Shown here: piece by piece, positions 4,896 to 5,409 of the stretch
Layout of the letters: every line of letters begins with the position of its first letter
Position numbering within the stretch: position 1 is the stretch's first letter
Assembly: GCA_964521305.1 (NCBI GenBank)
Contig: CAZFQZ010000047.1
Coordinates: 1-5,409 of the forward strand
DNA: 5,409 nt
Source of the DNA: CAZBEJ01 sp964521305
Lineage (GTDB): Bacteria; Patescibacteriota; Microgenomatia; UBA1406; GWC2-37-13
Direction of reading: 5' to 3'
Translations under genes and position numbers: made by a program
The notes under the pieces: model-generated
Database searches by the model: none
Told to the model about the DNA's origin: nothing
The model's input: the letters and a program-made list of their open reading frames with translations, nothing else

Positions 4896-5409
4896 ACAGA
4901 TGATTTAATTTAGCCGGGTCGTTGGAAAATGAAAGCACTTTAAAATTATACCTTTTCATAAACTCAAAACAAAGTTTAATCTGCGTTTTGTTTATTAATT
5001 CAATGGTCAAAAACTGCTGAATAAACCGCTGGAAAATCCTTTGTTTATCCGTTAACGGCTCTATTCGCGCATCGGTGGATTTTTTAATGAAATAGATTCC
5101 GCCGATTATGTACGGTTTTCCGGTTCGGATGATGGATTGGTTATTCTCAATATACGGGGTCTGATAAAGAACAAAGTTTTTTCTTTTTTTTATGATGATT
5201 ATCGAGTCGTCCGCAATAATGCTCAGTTTATTGCCAAGCAGTCTGGATATTGTTGTTTTCCCGGCTCCGGGTTTTCCAACAAACAGAAATGCGCGCGAAT
5301 TTTTTGCTACTCCGGACGCATGTAATACAAATCCGTTGTTTTTTATGAGCAGGATTTCCAGAGCTTTTCTTAGTATGAACTGAAATTGCCAAAAACTGAT
5401 ACTGTAGAT
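4873..5409 (-). CDS. HPr-kinase-like ATP-binding protein (RiPP-associated type), N-terminus outside window
   Basis: The minus-strand frame is open from the window edge at 5409 to a TAA at 4875-4873, giving 178 visible residues; the start lies to the right. Numbering from the edge, it shows L-H30-A-S-G-V (the conserved histidine strand of the HPr kinase fold), the P-loop G45-K-P-G-A-G-K-T-T53, and a D67-D68 pair after a beta strand (I-I-A-D-D), equivalent to the metal-binding acidic site. A G-G-I-Y-F-I-K-K-S strand (103-111) precedes a helical C-terminus. HprK-like kinases of this short form occur in lasso peptide clusters; the paeninodin kinase phosphorylates the precursor's C-terminal Ser. 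The precursor proposed here ends in Arg, so its target, if any, would be an internal Ser or another molecule. True HPr kinase is less likely, because the family's N-terminal domain and HPr gene are not seen and the neighbours are RiPP genes. It overlaps the PqqD start by 23 bases. Confidence 0.75.
   Translation of the reverse strand: MYSISFWQFQFILRKALEILLIKNNGFVLHASGVAKNSRAFLFVGKPGAGKTTISRLLGNKLSIIADDSIIIIKKRKNFVLYQTPYIENNQSIIRTGKPYIIGGIYFIKKSTDARIEPLTDKQRIFQRFIQQFLTIELINKTQIKLCFEFMKRYNFKVLSFSNDPAKLNHLYETIYGQ

Noticed and set aside
4627..4908. A 93-codon plus-strand ORF
   Set aside because: It lies opposite the PqqD gene, whose family signature is clear, so this frame is its antisense shadow.
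5137..5383. Two plus-strand ORFs of about 62 codons
   Set aside because: They are antisense to the HPr-kinase-like gene with its intact P-loop and have no recognisable content.
1..5409. CRISPR arrays, tRNA or rRNA genes, insertion sequences
   Set aside because: I saw no regularly spaced direct repeats, no tRNA-like cloverleaf, no rRNA segments and no transposase or terminal inverted repeats.

Overview
The window looks like chromosomal DNA of an uncultivated bacterium, moderately AT-rich. The short penicillin-binding protein 2 (549 residues, reduced pedestal region) and the near-absence of Shine-Dalgarno motifs before starts are compatible with a Patescibacteria/CPR-type genome. That placement is an impression, not a demonstration.

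Layout. Bases 1-343 hold the C-terminal end of a PIG-L/LmbE-type deacetylase (+). It converges, with a 3-base gap, on a small CopG-type ribbon-helix-helix antitoxin-like gene on the minus strand (347-532) that has no conventional start in the right place. Bases 605-901 hold no convincing gene but several small inverted repeats, one of them a perfect 8-bp palindrome arm pair. Then come a complete PBP2 transpeptidase (902-2551, +) and a small membrane-anchored protein of unknown function (2609-3193, +).

The right half (3202-5409) is the notable part. It reads as one edge of a peptide-modification (RiPP, possibly lasso-like) locus. A near-consensus promoter leads directly into a 44-residue ORF at 3237-3371 with the Y-x-x-P-x-L leader motif of lasso-type precursors. 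It is followed by a one-chain fusion of a SipW-like S26 serine peptidase with an NTP_transf_5-type nucleotidyltransferase (3425-4672, +). Facing it on the minus strand are a PqqD-like RiPP recognition element protein (4599-4895) and an HPr-kinase-like ATP-binding protein (4873-5409, running off the window), with overlapping reading frames. Together they suggest this working model: a precursor peptide is bound through its leader by the PqqD protein, modified by the kinase-like and nucleotidyltransferase-like enzymes, and possibly cleaved by the S26 domain. The core-forming enzyme (asparagine-synthetase-like cyclase, B2 protease or radical SAM enzyme) is not in the window and would be expected to the right of 5409.

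Two starts in this half (3237 and 3425) lie exactly where transcription should begin from well-placed -10 boxes, so leaderless translation is likely.
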